NCBI RefSeq assembly: GCF_000149955.1 | Contig: NC_030998.1 | Location: forward strand, 632,699-696,698 | Source: Fusarium oxysporum f. sp. lycopersici 4287 | Taxonomy: Eukaryota > Ascomycota > Sordariomycetes > Hypocreales > Nectriaceae | DNA length: 64,000 nucleotides | Direction of reading: 5' to 3' | Shown: piece after piece, positions 1 through 12,602 of the stretch | Layout: every line of letters begins with the position of its first letter | Numbering within the stretch: position 1 is the stretch's first letter | Made by a program: the position numbers and the translations under genes | Notes under the pieces: generated by a model | Seen by the model: only the letters and a program-made list of their open reading frames with translations | Told to the model about the DNA's origin: nothing | Databases searched by the model: none

Positions 1-2981
1 TGACTTCTTTAGTGCCACTTGAGGTTCGCAGCTCATGGCTCATACATGCCACTGATGTTTGTGCTCATATGAAGTAATTCTTGCTAGTCATGGTATCATG
101 CTACTCACTGTATTGCGTTTAAGTTTGGTCACAATCGTACAAACCCCATCCATTGCTTCGCCGTGTAACATTGGGTCTCTGCCGAGACATGCCCATGTGC
201 TTTGCCGATGATTGGTTTCATTCTTCCTCCTCATCATCACTGAATAAAACTGGGTGTGGAAAAACCACGTGAAGACTAAATAAATGGCTACAGAATGATG
301 TTTTTTTGAGATATAAGACTTGATATTTTCTCTTCTCTAACTAACACTTGCCAGAACGCTGATTCCCAGAGGGTCCAATTAACACATCGCGAAGCCATGT
401 CGGCATACCATCTTCTATGTATTGCCTATGCCAGTCTAAAACACGACATAAATCCTCAGAGTACTCACTTTAGCCTTGCGAGATGATCTGGAAACGATCT
501 CACAAACGATTTGAGACATTCTTCCTCTCGTAGGTAACGTGATAACTTTTTGATACCGAGATGCTCAGATACAGGGTAGTTAGCTCAGAAGCGCGTCCCG
601 AGCCGAGACGCGATTGGCAACCCGGTGAAATAGGCGGTAAACAACAGGGATTAGCGGGTACTCCCTCTCCATCTGCTGAGTGCTTGAACAGTAAGCATTT
701 TTTGACGCAACACATTAAGAACGGACTGGTGCGCTATTGGGGCTCAAAACGGGACTTGCAATATCACTTTCCTCAAGTTGGACAGCCTCTAAGTTAGATT
801 GCTCAATACAGACTTCAGCTGCTTCCCGGGCACTCCGTAACTATTTGGTAACTATTGACTGTTGGTGCTAACATTTCTGTTAGCGTCTCCACTGTCTTTT
901 ACCGACATCGATAACAGGTCTGTTAGCAGGGTCCAATTCTCAGCCAACAGCTGTAAACTAACGACCAACACTTCTTGGCACATTCTAGATCAGGTCTCCG
1001 TCCCATAAATGGCCGTTCTAGAACACAGGATGATCCATCGCAATGACAGCACTGCAAGCGACCTGAGCGGAGTCAAATGCAGGGGCACGTAAAATCTTCC
1101 TCTTCGGTTCCTCGCTGAGCCAAATTGATCAGAATGCCAAGCAAAGCGCTCCGTTGATGCAATGTTGTCTTGATGGGAATAAGCAGAGAAGAGTGATGAT
1201 GTCCTTTTAAGACTGTGCCGCATGTGACCACCAGGGATAGATTCATTGGCCTTGACATGACTTCTCGTAAATGGGACATTCAGCTGCAGTTGGGACTGTC
1301 CAAGATGCACGCTCGGACTGATGTTGTCATCAATGTCATCTGACATTCATCCTACTTACCAGGGGCATTGAAGAGTTGGGCTCGTCACTGCTGTTTCAGA
1401 ACCTTGAACAGAACATCAACATGCGTCGTACCCTATGTAGATCATAGTCCAGAAGGCTCAAGTAATTGACTTTAAGGTTACAGTGAAGATTAACCACAAT
1501 GGAGAGTTAGTCGGAGAATTGTACCTTCTAGTACGCGTCGGATGTACGGTTCAAGTGCTGGTCCCGTCTGACCAATGTCAGAAGAGATCCCTGTCTCAGA
1601 CTTACGATAAATCCAATTAGCCTCAACAAAGGGTCCTCCATGTCTCCACATCGCAACCAACCAACATCTCCATTTCCACTTGGTAGGTCCCTCTGGGCTG
1701 TGCCGCTATTGGAAATGACACGAACTGGAGACAGTAAGCCCAAACCCAATTTCCCAATTCTTACAAAAGGTTGTCTTGGCCCCAAGAAATCTGCCAGCCA
1801 ACCGTTCTCTCGTTTCGTCTCTTGTATTCCCTGTACGACAAAACAGATCATACCGATACCGCGCTCGATATTCAAGATGGACATTATTACTTTCGACCGA
1901 CTTAGCCGACAAAAAGGCGTCGTCCTTGCCATGATACTTCTTGTACTTGTCGGCCTCGTCATCCATATCTACGCCCTCATATTCTCACCAGCTTATGGGA
2001 CTTTGAAAGTTGGGCGAACCTTGATACCCTCGACTCCACCACAATTCTAAGATTCACGAAGCCATAGCATCAAAGTTGCACGTGGCTATAAAGAATTTAC
2101 GATCGATGAGCCGGCTTACAGAAGCTGCGACGACTTGGGCTGTTATTGATGGCCTGTCGGACAGCGATGAAAGATCTCAGGAGTGAGGTTGAAACGAAGT
2201 TAATACCGCCCGAGCTTGATGGGGGAAGAAGAGATGGACACGGTTGGAGGCTGAGTTGCTTCTCTAAACCATAATCCATACATGACGATAACCATGCCAT
2301 CTTTCCGACATCGAACTCAGATGACCGCAATACCCCCTCACAAATACTACAAAACAATACGAAGCATAGCCAAGATCGATCTTACCGCCTCGATACCGCT
2401 ATCAAGGCACGCGATGCAAACATCAGCTGTCAATAAGTAGAGGGCACCAGTTTCACCGCCATACGACCCAGGAGTTATAGCTACTCCACAAGGACGCAAG
2501 CTACATCTACAGGATACATGCACGAAGTCCAAACATCACGGCGGGTGTTTTGGAGCCACTGGAAGACAAGGCAATGCTCTCAGGACGCTTTAACATGTAA
2601 TGCGAACTTGGTAGCGGTTCACCACTTTAGAAGGACTCACAGGAAGCGAACGGGATAAGTGCGAGCAAGCGAACTCCAAGTCCTGCGAGGATGAAGTGGG
2701 TTTCAGATTGCATACAAAAACGAGCAGCTGGTAGGGGCGAGTATGGAAGACATCCGTTTCTTCTTTGCTCCTCATTCGACATGGGTTAGAGTATCGATCC
2801 CGCCGAAGATGTTCACAAACTAGCTCGGCATATTGATAGTAAAAGTCCTCCAAAAGTTGAAGATATAATTATTACAAGAAAAAAATAACTATCACGCTGG
2901 ACCATTACTGTTCCTCGAGTTTGATCGGAAGTGATGAGCCGTAAGAAAGACGAGGCTCGAAATGTGAAGATGTTATTAATA
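1..2981. other. gene-poor left flank
   Basis: I see no supportable gene here. Open frames are short (under about 145 codons), overlap on both strands and lack convincing splice signals or family motifs. The longest plus-strand one (1640-2050) ends in a hydrophobic stretch but is matched by an equally long minus-strand frame. A minus-strand stretch at about 2347-2532 reads as Cys- and Gly-rich sequence without a recognisable family; it could be a decayed exon. Confidence 0.5.
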
Positions 2982-4248
2982 TTATTTGTTCCCTGGCGTT
3001 GAGTCGCTGTCTGACCTAGACGCCACGCTTCTGATGCTTGATATATCCGAAAATCCATGAAAGACACCCAACTCCGGATCATATAGCCCATGAGACATGC
3101 CTGACCTCCGAGACTCCCGTTTCTTTGATCTCGTTTCCGCGAGCCTTACCCCCGGTAGAACAACGTTTGGTAAACTGATCGGCGCTTGGGCTGACTCTTC
3201 CGTCGTCGAGAGTCCTGGAAGAAAGTGACGAAAAATGGGTCGTAGCATAGGCAGACAAGCTACAACATCTGTCAGCAACGGATCTTGGTGAAGTGGGAAA
3301 GGAGGTCAGTCCGTACCGGAGAAAACGGCCATATTTATCTCGACGGCTGCCCACATCATGCTCTGTGCCATATCTTTCGGAATGTCGTCGGTTCGAGGGT
3401 TATATAATTTCGAATGCACCAAAACAAATATCGACGCAACGCATACTCTGTACGGCGTTAGACCAGCAAATTACGAAGAGAAGCTCAACGTACATGGTTC
3501 CAGATGTAAAAAGTCCAACAACGGCCAACTTTTGCGATAAAGGTAGTGTCATCTTCATAACTTCGATGACAGGTAAAATCAAGATAACGCAATCCATCGT
3601 GGTGTGTATGAGAATTGTAGCAAAGAAGAAATTCGCTTCGTTAAACGGGCATTTGGCACCTTGTATGCTCTTATCCCAATATGCTCGAATTGGTACGCAG
3701 TGAAAGATGACCATAAACGTCCGAATAGTTATCCATATGCTGACGGCGATAAGCAAGATAATGATTGCATATCGAATCGATGTATACTGAAAGACGCGCC
3801 AGTAAAAGCAGAGAATACTGAGTTTGCAAAAGGCGATCGATGAGGCGTAGAGGAGTTCGCAGATCCAGAGCAAAAGTCGCGATCGGTCTTGAATACGGTT
3901 TGCTTCGATGGTATCTTCGATCGTGAGGATGGATTGTCCGAGTTTGTAACTATGCGTCCCTAGACGAAGTAAGCGACTGCGATCGGAGTTGGAAGATGTC
4001 GTGCGTACAGTAGATCGTGACAGAACAGTAACTCGATACGAAGAGCTACGATGAACGTTTAGCACGTGCGCATTAGTTCATAGCGTTGCTCAATGCAATC
4101 TTACTAATGCAATGACGGCGAAATAGTCGTCGAACCATAGGTTCATCTTGGTCATTCGCCGCGCTTTGAGTCGTAGACCAAGGGCAAGAAAGGCCGCGAC
4201 CCAAGTGATGCTGATGGCTGCATAGATATCGGGCTGCAGCCCGGCCAT
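2982..4248 (-). CDS. fungal rhodopsin-domain (PTH11/SatC5-like) integral membrane protein
   Basis: Five exons splice into about 350 residues. Exon 1 runs from the ATG at 4248 and encodes TM1 and a WFDDYF motif before a GTAAGA donor. A tiny second exon follows. The third carries LLLWICELLYASSIAFCKLS and several more membrane segments, the fourth the WAAVEINMAVFS segment, and the last ACLPMLRP then a hydrophilic Ser/Arg-rich tail ending at 2982. This order (DD loop, FxKxSIL(x)FYxR, AxxWxxVExNxAxxxxCLPxLRP) is that of the fungal rhodopsin-domain family, whose members are seven-TM proteins sometimes called PTH11-like receptors; few have a proven ligand. The intron between the two small N-terminal exons (about 49 nt, acceptor TCTAG) is needed to keep the frame. 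The gene is divergent from the P450. Ligand and role are unknown. Confidence 0.85.
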
Positions 4249-6205
4249 GACTTCGAGTCCGTCGTTATTGTTTACCGTACGTCTACAACGGTCGTAAGCT
4301 CATCTTGGTCATCCAGACTGCTCGGACAGCCCAAAACCAGAGCCCTCAAGCAAATGACGAGATGAAAAGAGGAGAAGTCGTTCTTATCTCTGCCTCGGCC
4401 GTTTTAGAAGTGGGGAACCAAAAACAGGAGGGGAAAAGGTCATCATTAGTCTTCTGAAAAAGCCTCGCCGTTGGGAGGCCGAACTCTCGGGACCAGATTT
4501 AAAGGTACCATCGCTGGTGGAGGAAAATCCGGGGTTTAGGGCCCGTTATGGTTCAGGGATCCGCAGAAAGACGGAGTTTGAGAGCCAGTGAGGTTTAGCT
4601 CATATCGGAGGGGAACCCGATGGCTTTCAAAGTTCACGAAAGATACGAATTGGTTAATATTTTGAGACTCTAGAGTTTCAGACCATTACTTACAAGAAAA
4701 AATAACTTTCGTGGCTTTTCTAATGGTTGTAATGATGCTTTTTGCGAAGGGGTTCCATCTGTCAATTGGTCACCAAGGTTCTGTGATGTTGAACCCCTCT
4801 TTGGGTCGGAGGTTGAGCCGTGATGCTCCGTGGTGATCATAAATCGCTATCTCCGTGGAGACTCTTAGCTAAACGGCTTTTGGTTAGTTACGATGCCAAG
4901 TTATCGACTTCACTTAATGGATTGAAACTCAATTCGTGATTAATCAATCATAGGCGAAGTTTTAAGCCGCAGTCTCATTAACACCAAGGATTTTCGACAA
5001 CCGTTGACAACTGCCGCCAGTTGACCTGCAGCACCCGGTTCATAAAAGCGCAATTCTGGGCTCCGAGGATGGAGAAAATCTTTTCGTGAAGGTTCCCCGC
5101 CGGAACATTTGCTAAAATTCTTTCAAGTGCTGCATGGCTCTCGGTAGCACAACAGTGCTGACAATCGGAGCCGGCGCTAACCTGGTGGTTGACTGATATG
5201 ATTCGCAGGAACTGACGTCCTGAAATAAAAGTGAGATATCAGCACCTTATTTGATCTTCTATTGCTTCTTGAGCCAGTCATGAAATACCCCGTTTCCTGT
5301 CATACAGGCCCATTGGATAGCGAATAATGACTACAACCAATGGCATTGAGTGCCTCGTATCATTTCAATGCGTCCCAAGGTTGAATAGTACTGTGTAACG
5401 GAGTAGACAACATCCGATCCTCCGGAGCGACAGTGCGAGCCAATCAAGTGTGCTATAGTCAAAATCGGGCTGCCAAGTGGCAATTTGTAGTCGTGTTCTG
5501 CGACGCTGGATTAGGAAATGACCTAAACAGAACGTACTCTCTGAACGCGTCTTTGGTGTCTGGGGCCTTCTACGCCGCCCTCATGCATCTTCACTGTCTT
5601 CACATGAAATGTTTCACAACACGATACGCCGAAGACCGGCAATACAAAGTACCGATTGCTGAACAAACTACCTTATGAAGCGGACCGGAGTGTCAATGTT
5701 GTCTCTTCTCCCGCCGTTGACTTTCGGAAGGATTATCCAGATCTGCAAATCCTCACATCATGTCTCGGCTGCACGCCCATTTCGAGCATCTAGCGGCCGC
5801 TGTATATGCAAATAGCCATGCAGCATGTCCGCTTGCAGCCCAATCGCAAAGCAATGATATCAGTTATCCTGCAGAAGGCCATCACATCACCCGCCGGTAA
5901 AGCATGCACTGATGTAATTTAGCCAAGACATTATGCCGAGCGCGCTGCATAGGCCTACAAAGGGATTAAACAGACGTTGAATAAGCGTATTCGCTGGCTG
6001 GTAATTCGCCGAGGCGCTCACTGCAACCCCCTTTTTGACAACAACCTGTAAACAATATCGGTCTCCAAAAGTTCCTGCAACCTATTTCGTCATTAGAACC
6101 TGGACCCGTGAGCGGAGGTTGGATACAAGAAGCTGGCAGTGTCTCAGAGATGGAAGTGGTTTCCTGCTGTCGCACCCTGCTTTGCGCAATACGTTTACCG
6201 CCAGT
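4249..6205. other. long intergenic region between two divergent genes
   Basis: Almost 2 kb separates the start of the rhodopsin-domain gene from the start of the P450 gene. It must hold both promoters. The largest internal frame (5433-5678, 81 codons) shows no family signature, so I do not call it a gene. No repeat or RNA gene was recognised. Confidence 0.5.
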
Positions 6206-8150
6206 ATGCTGTGGACTGAAGCTCACCTTGAGACTCCGCAGGCCTTTGGCGCCGCGTTCCTCCTTGGAGTGCTCGTACATGTCTTTGTTCTACGTAAAGG
6301 AGAATGGGACCTCTGGACCGTCAAGCTCATAAAGGCATGGGCAACGTATGAGGTCACTGTCTCATTGTTTCTCGCCCAACTCTACTCATTGTCAGTCTGG
6401 CAAGCTCTATCAGTCACCAACAAATGGTTCGCATCATTTGCTACAGGGCTCACAATTAGTATCCTGGTGTACCGAGCATTCTTTCACCGACTGAACCGCT
6501 TCCCCGGTCCATTTCTCGCACGCCTCTCAGCTTTCTATCCTACTTATCTTGTGGTTGATGAAGAGCATATGTATCTCGAAGTCCAGAAACTTCATGAGAA
6601 GTACGGAGATATTGTGAGAATTGGTATGCTCATACGAACTACAAATAATCTCTCGATTAATATTTTCAAGGGCCCACTGAGATCTCAATCGCAACGCCAA
6701 GTTCGTTCCGTGTCATTCACGCTACCGCGTCACCAGTGACTAAATCGCCTTTCTATGGTATTTCTCATCCGTGGACAAATCTCCTCGCCGAGCGACGCAA
6801 AAGACAACATGCAAACCGTCGCAAAGCCTGGGACAGGGCGTTCACTACAAAAGGTACAGAGCCCTCCGCCCTACATCAGACGATTAAATCTCACAAGCCA
6901 TAGCACTTAAAGACTACGAACACCGAGTCCTCAAGTACACTAAACTTCTCACCGATCGCATCGACGATATGAAAGGCAAACCTTTCAACGTATCTCTATG
7001 GGTCAACTTCTACACTTTCGACATCATGGGAGATCTAGCCTTTGGAAAGAGTTTCAATATGCTTGAAAATGGCGTAGAACACAAGTTCTTCACAGAATCC
7101 CACAAGTCACAAGGTCTTTTGGGCGCGTTTCGACGACTCATTTGGTTCTTCCCTCTTGTTACTGCGATCCCAATCATAAACAGTTCCTATCTATCCTTCC
7201 AGGCTTTTATCAGGAACCAAGTTGAGACCCGACGAAAGGTACGTATGTTGGGAGTGAGCCAGGCCATTGCTGATCGGAGTAGGATACACCGGAGGAACCA
7301 GATGTGTTCACCTGCATTCTGGAGGATTACGATGCGATTGAGAAACCAACAGAGCAAGATTACAATAACCTTTGCGGCGACGCTCATCTGATTGTCATCG
7401 CGGGCAGGTAAGACTAGACTTTGGAGGTAGAGGTATCGCGCTAACATCTCAGTGACACCACTTCCTCGTCCACGACTTGTCTCCTCCACAATCTTGCGTT
7501 ACACCCTGATGTGCTAGCTAAACTCCAAGCCGAGATTGACGATTACAAGAATACGCATGAGGAATCTGACCTAATCTCGCTAGGCAAGCTACAGTATCTA
7601 CAAGCTTGTATCGACGAGTCTCTTCGTCTCTATCCGGTTGTCCCGTCAGGCCTTCCAAGGATGACACCACCGGAAGGAATGGAAATTGATGGTGTTTACA
7701 TACCTGGGGATACCATTTTACATAACCCTTCTTACACTATGTATAGAGGTATGGTTAATAATTAGCTGGTATGGCATTGTTGCTGACTGGTAATAGATGA
7801 GCGCTGCTTCGAGAAGCCGAATGAGTTTATTCCCGAGCGATGGACAACTAAGCCCGAGCTGATCAAGGATGCTTCTGTCTATGCACCATTTTCAACTGGT
7901 ACGTCTCTTATTATCTGGACCGTAGGAAGTAGCTGACAAGATAGGCCGTGGCGTTTGTGCCGGAAAGCAACTTGGTCTTATGGAGATGCGTTACGTTCTC
8001 ATGGATATTCTGTCACGATATGATATTGCTTTTGCACCAGGTACTAATCCACAGGCTTTCATCGATGGCTTGAGGGATTGTTATACTTTGGAACTGCCAA
8101 GGTTGGATATGGTATTCACACCAAGGGCCAGTGAAAACGGCAAAGCATAG
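6206..8150 (+). CDS. cytochrome P450 monooxygenase
   Basis: Seven exons (6206-6623, 6671-6853, 6904-7238, 7283-7407, 7453-7748, 7797-7898, 7945-8150) splice in frame to 554 residues, a normal microsomal P450 length. The N terminus has several hydrophobic segments followed by a proline-rich hinge (NRFPGPFLARLSAFYP). The I-helix oxygen-activation motif AGSDTT spans the exon 4/5 junction, the K-helix ExxR is ESLR, and the PERW motif follows. The haem loop reads FSTGRGVCAG with the cysteine ligand in place; the arginine sits one position earlier than in the textbook FxxGxRxCxG, a variation also seen in other fungal P450 families. It should be an ER-anchored haem monooxygenase using a P450 reductase. 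The substrate cannot be told. The start chosen is the ATG before the membrane segments; an in-frame ATG at 6035 would add an unlikely basic leader. It converges on the hydrolase gene, with stops 133 bp apart. Confidence 0.93.
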
Positions 8151-8283
8151 ATTATTTGTTAGTTGACGATTTTGCAAGAGATTGAGGAGGAGAGGGTGTT
8201 TGAAGGGTAGATTCTCAACTCCAGACAATGTATTACTCGTGTAGGACCCGATGCAGTACCTGACTAATCAGAAACTCATATCA

Positions 8284-10343
8284 TTAATCATCCTTATTCT
8301 TCTTCACAGACGACTCATTACACAGCGCTGCACGCTTCCTCCAGCGACTAATGTCAAAATCAGGATAAGGGTAAGCTGTAATGTTGATCAGCTGTTCCAA
8401 AGGTGTAATCTTACCATGCGTAGGCATCACACTATAGGCGGTCAGCCAAATCCAGTCAAGATCAGGAATACTCACGTCGCAGATCTGGGAAGGCCATCAT
8501 CTAGGGTCTGATCCAACCACTGCCTCATCTGCTGCTGATTGCCCAAATCAACACTAAGTCCAGCTTCCCAGGTATCAGCCTCGAACACAAAAATAGGTGA
8601 GTCTTTATTAGGACAATGCTCTGTAACCATTACATAAGTCCAGTCAGCTGCATGAGGAGCTTGATCAGCCCAGTTGAACCAGGCCTGGATCTTATTGTCG
8701 CGGTGGACGTAAGGGTGTGTTTGACTAAAATCTGTCAGCAAAAGTCTATGAAGGAGGGTCAACCTACTTGAAGGTGATGAACTGGGCCCCTGGGACGCTG
8801 GACCAGTAATCCACTGCCATCTCAGGGATGATCAACTTGGCACCAGCATGGACGTAATCGGCTACCCCTCCACTATGATCGCGGTGATGATGTGTAGGCT
8901 AGACTGTTAGCGAACTGACAAATCATGGCATGATATACGCACCGCGACGTAGGTAACTTTCTTCCCAATAGTCTTCTTTATCCACTCCATGACAGCCTCA
9001 CTCCAGAAGGGCGGTGCATCGCACACAATAACCTCATTCTCAAACTCAATAATAAGCTGCTTGAACCCAAGATCATGGCTATCATCGATGATAAGCCAGT
9101 ACAGCTGAAGAAGATCAACAGGCCTTATTGATTTCAAAGCATCAACGCTGACATTCTTGACTGGTGATCCGAGCAAACTCGTGCTGTAATCTGTGACAAG
9201 ACCGCTCGGAACACCAAGAGTCTTCTTTTGCATAATTCTGTTCTGTCCGTCGGAACCAGGATCGAAAAAGTCTTTAGGGAATTCCGCTGTAGCGTTGATT
9301 TTGTCAATAACGAAGTCTTCAAGAACTACGCCGAGCCGTTGACTAGATGAGTTATAGATAGTCTGAATAGTGTGGGGGAATTTGATTCCCTGTACCTCTT
9401 TGTAGTTTGAAAGGTATACGTCCTTTGTGGCATATCCATAGATCGGATGTTGTTCTTCCGTGCGGATGATATATGGTAGATATGTCTCCGGGTCGACGAT
9501 GAGGAGGAGCTTGTCGAGATTGCTATAAACTACTTATTTTCAGCAAACTGCTTGGATGTAAGCCTGGGGACTTACCAGCCGGAAGCTTGATGCCATTGAT
9601 ATCAACCTCGTATTCTTCGGAACTTTTCGACTGTCGAATCTTGATGTATTAGCATGATACCTGAAGGTTCGACTGTGTACTCGACTCACCCGCTCAACAA
9701 GACCAGGAGACATCATGAGAGCCTCAGTAACAAGATTATGAGCCAATGCAGCTTCGGAAATTAGCAAGCATCCCACTTAGATCGAAGAATCAAATCATAC
9801 GATCTACACAACCAGATGTAGAGTTCCGGGGAAGGAAGACTTCGTTGTTCCCTTTAACAAAGCAAGCAAAGTCATCTTCGCCAGCTTGAACCACGAGAGA
9901 GAATTCCAAGGGCTCCAATTGAGGAGATGCCCATCCCCACGAGTCTAAGTTGTCAGTTCCTGCGACAAAGCCTGCATGCTGTACTCACGTGAAGGCTGTA
10001 CACGGCGGTCAATACGCTGCCGAATCAATGGCCAGTCTACTTCATAAGAGATGTTTTGCGATCCGGATGTTGCCGCTGATACATCTGCGCGCATGAGGTT
10101 ATAACTTTGCATAAGGCTGCGAGAACGGTATATTCTGAGTTTGTAAGCGTGATTGGAATGTATTGAGGATGGGATTTACCTTTGGCATTCATAAGTTACT
10201 TTGTGCAGTTTCAAGAGCCCCTCTTCACCGATGGCAGCGAATACCCTTTCTATTGTTGACTTTGCGCTAGCTGTATGGTTAGACAAAGTAAAAGACGGTG
10301 CTGTGAGGCCGAATATGGCCGTTAAGACTGGTATTAGCCTCAT
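8284..10343 (-). CDS. secreted metallo-beta-lactamase-fold hydrolase
   Basis: A multi-exon gene of roughly 560-590 residues. The ATG at 10343 opens a signal-peptide-like N terminus (MRLIPVLTAIFGLTAPS). A family-specific N-terminal half of about 300 residues follows, with a SPQLEPLEFSLVV-type segment, and then the metallo-beta-lactamase fold. The zinc-binding HxHxDH motif is visible as PTHHHRDHSGG just after an intron at about 8900-8942. Downstream are a VHAGAKLIIPE strand and an MPTHG segment in the last exon, which ends with KKNKDD and the stop at 8284. The architecture resembles the larger MBL-fold hydrolases found in bacteria and fungi rather than true beta-lactamases. Substrate unknown. 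Exon boundaries in the 9300-10200 part were not all fixed. Confidence 0.82.
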
Positions 10344-10888
10344 CTTGGCTGCAAAAAGGCTGATACAGAGTAGAATGGTTTCTGGCCTGGGCCTCAGGCT
10401 GCCTCAGAGCAGAATGGGTTAGTTCCCGAAGTGGCCGCAAGGCGAGGTTAAGCTTAAGAGATAAGGCGATATTCAAGAATTGCAAAATTATTTACTCCAT
10501 GTTTAATGATGACCCTTCGTAGCGTAATGGAAGCACGGTGGCGCCCCGAAGGCGCAAGTTTGTGTTATTGGCGCTACCGGTGGCCACAAACATGTTATTT
10601 TGCATGATAATGACTAGCGATGGACCAGATTTCTGTGAAGGACTCGCTTCTTGAATTGTTTAGAGACTATTAGTTATGACAGGTCTAGTGGATTGTTGGC
10701 ACAGGCAACTCGATAACTGACCAATTCAGGAGTCTCCGCCGCTTGGATTCATGATCTTTTCACGTTCAAAGCTTTGACCGAGGACTGTACTTGTCACTGT
10801 TCAAGATATTTAGGACCTTATTACACATAAACATGCCATGTGGAAAGCCATTTGGTCATTTGTCTATTCTAGGTTCCATCTGCTCCAC
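10344..10888. other. intergenic
   Basis: This 545-bp stretch lies between the start of the MBL-fold gene and the stop of the DUF1993 gene, both on the minus strand. It must contain the MBL promoter and the DUF1993 3-prime end. No gene or clear signal was seen. Confidence 0.5.
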
Positions 10889-11459
10889 TTACTGAGCAAG
10901 AAAGCTTCCAAGATAATCACCCTTTCCAATAGGCACGCCCTTTGAACGTAAGATAGAGTAGCCAGTGACGATATGGAAGAAAAAGTTTGTTTGGCCATGG
11001 TACAGTGTAGCCTCCTTGACCGTAAGATGAAGAGTCTTGTCGGGTCGGGGGCTTTCAAGGGTCAGTGAAATGTCACAGTATATACTTTTGAGGCAGAACT
11101 TACAGCTCCACTTTGACATCCTCTCGTGAGTTAACATCCTCAGGCTTGACACTCTTCACAGCCTCAAGGGCCTTTTGGATTCGGGAATGCAGGTCGGCAA
11201 TGGTCTTTTCATTGTCCTGGAAGAATGTGGGCTCAACGCCTGTTAAGCGGCCAATGGTGACCTGAACAGCCTTGGTGGCATTCTGAACTTGGAAGACGAG
11301 GGGAAGTTGATCGTCAACGAGTCTGGCTTGGGGGAAAACTTCATCGGCGTTGAGGCCCTTTTCTTTGGCGTATTGCTCCGCCTTTGTGAGAACGTGGTCA
11401 AAGGTTTGGAGACCCTTGATGAAGGTGGGGATAATGAGGTCATAGAGAGAGGTAGGCAT
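10889..11459 (-). CDS. DUF1993 family protein
   Basis: Two exons give about 170 residues. Exon 1 starts at the ATG at 11459 with MPTSLYDLIIPTFIKGLQTF, followed by a helical body with ARLVDDQLPLVFQVQ and RLTGVEP. A 5-prime splice site GTAAGT after VEL at about 11104 leads to exon 2, which contains NFFFHIVTGYSILRSKGVP and ends KGDYLGSFLAQ. This matches the DUF1993 family, small four-helix-bundle proteins related to DinB-like folds in bacteria and common in fungi. No biochemical role is established. An upstream in-frame ATG at 11579 exists, but the family start is the MPTSLYD methionine. Confidence 0.9.
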
Positions 11460-12602
11460 TTTGGCGGCGTAAATTGGTAGTGTGAAGTGAAAGGCTCGAG
11501 TATCTACTATGGCCTTTTCAATTCCCAGTTCAGGATGGTAAAATGCGTCCATATATACAGTCTCGTTTTGATCGCGCATTTGTAATGCGAAATTGTGCGA
11601 TCCCTCCGTCGAATATCGTCTGCCGACGAGCCGTTACCGGAGGATAGCGGTGAGGCGGGAGCTGAGAGAACTAGAGATATTAGTCAGATTTACTAATTGC
11701 AATATTTATTACAAATGACGAATGCAGTACTGTTCTGACTCTCAGTCATCATGACCCTAGTCCACTCTCCATGGCGCGACATGTCGTGATGTGGGGTTCG
11801 GGCACGTCATCTGCAGGAACCTCGCGCAAAGGCAGATCGCTCTGGGTGTTTTTCCGAAAAGCTCTACGACTATGATTAACTGACGAACTGTGGCTGAAAT
11901 GAGGAATTGCTGCGGCAGTGCCAGCAAAACCAGGATAAAGTTTCAGACTCGAAGATCCGAGAAGTTACCAAGGACCATATTGATTGGTTGTTTTTGCAAT
12001 GGACTTCAACCTTGAAACACTGTTTAGGGGCTCTTGAACACTCACGGTTGAAGACACTTGGTAAGGGAGTATGCCATGAACACGTTTTAGGTTACCGAAG
12101 CTTCAATAGGCATAATCCAATAGGCTCGGCGCAGTAATGTATTCTGAGTCCTTTATCCTTTTTGCAATTCTCGCTTTCCTGTTAGCACCACCGCCCTTGA
12201 CGTCTTATTGTTTGTCACATTGTATTGACTCGGAAAAATATCCTCATGAACCAAGCAAGTTTTCACTGAGTTTGCGGCCGGGATGAATTCCTGAGTTGCT
12301 CTCACTTTTGCTAAATGGTGGGAGTTAAGAGACTTCAGTGTCCCACGGCTAACGAATACCAGAAATGTTGTTCAGCATTAGTCATAACATTTCATAGTTA
12401 TCTGAAAGTGTCCCGATGACCTCCAAAAGTTACTCTCAAATACACAACTATTCTTTTGATATTATAAAGTCATTCAACCAGACTAATATTATAAGTATGA
12501 AAAAACCACCAAGGACTGTAAATTTTTCCCTACTTACGACTGCAAACAAACTCCTTTTCAACTTGCCAATTTCTCACATAACAAATCCAACTACAGGACA
12601 GA
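11460..12602. other. intergenic
   Basis: About 1.1 kb between the start of the DUF1993 gene and the start of the F-box/LRR-like gene, which are divergent. Only short non-homologous frames were seen. The last 200 bases become AT-rich and run into a start region with poly-pyrimidine patches typical of fungal promoters. Confidence 0.5.

Noticed and set aside
1640..2050. 136-codon plus-strand frame with a hydrophobic segment
   Set aside because: Overlapped by an equally long minus-strand frame, no family motif and no convincing start context.
2982..11459. Secondary-metabolite gene cluster around the P450
   Set aside because: No synthase-type backbone gene in the window; an MBL-fold enzyme and a DUF1993 protein alone do not make the case.
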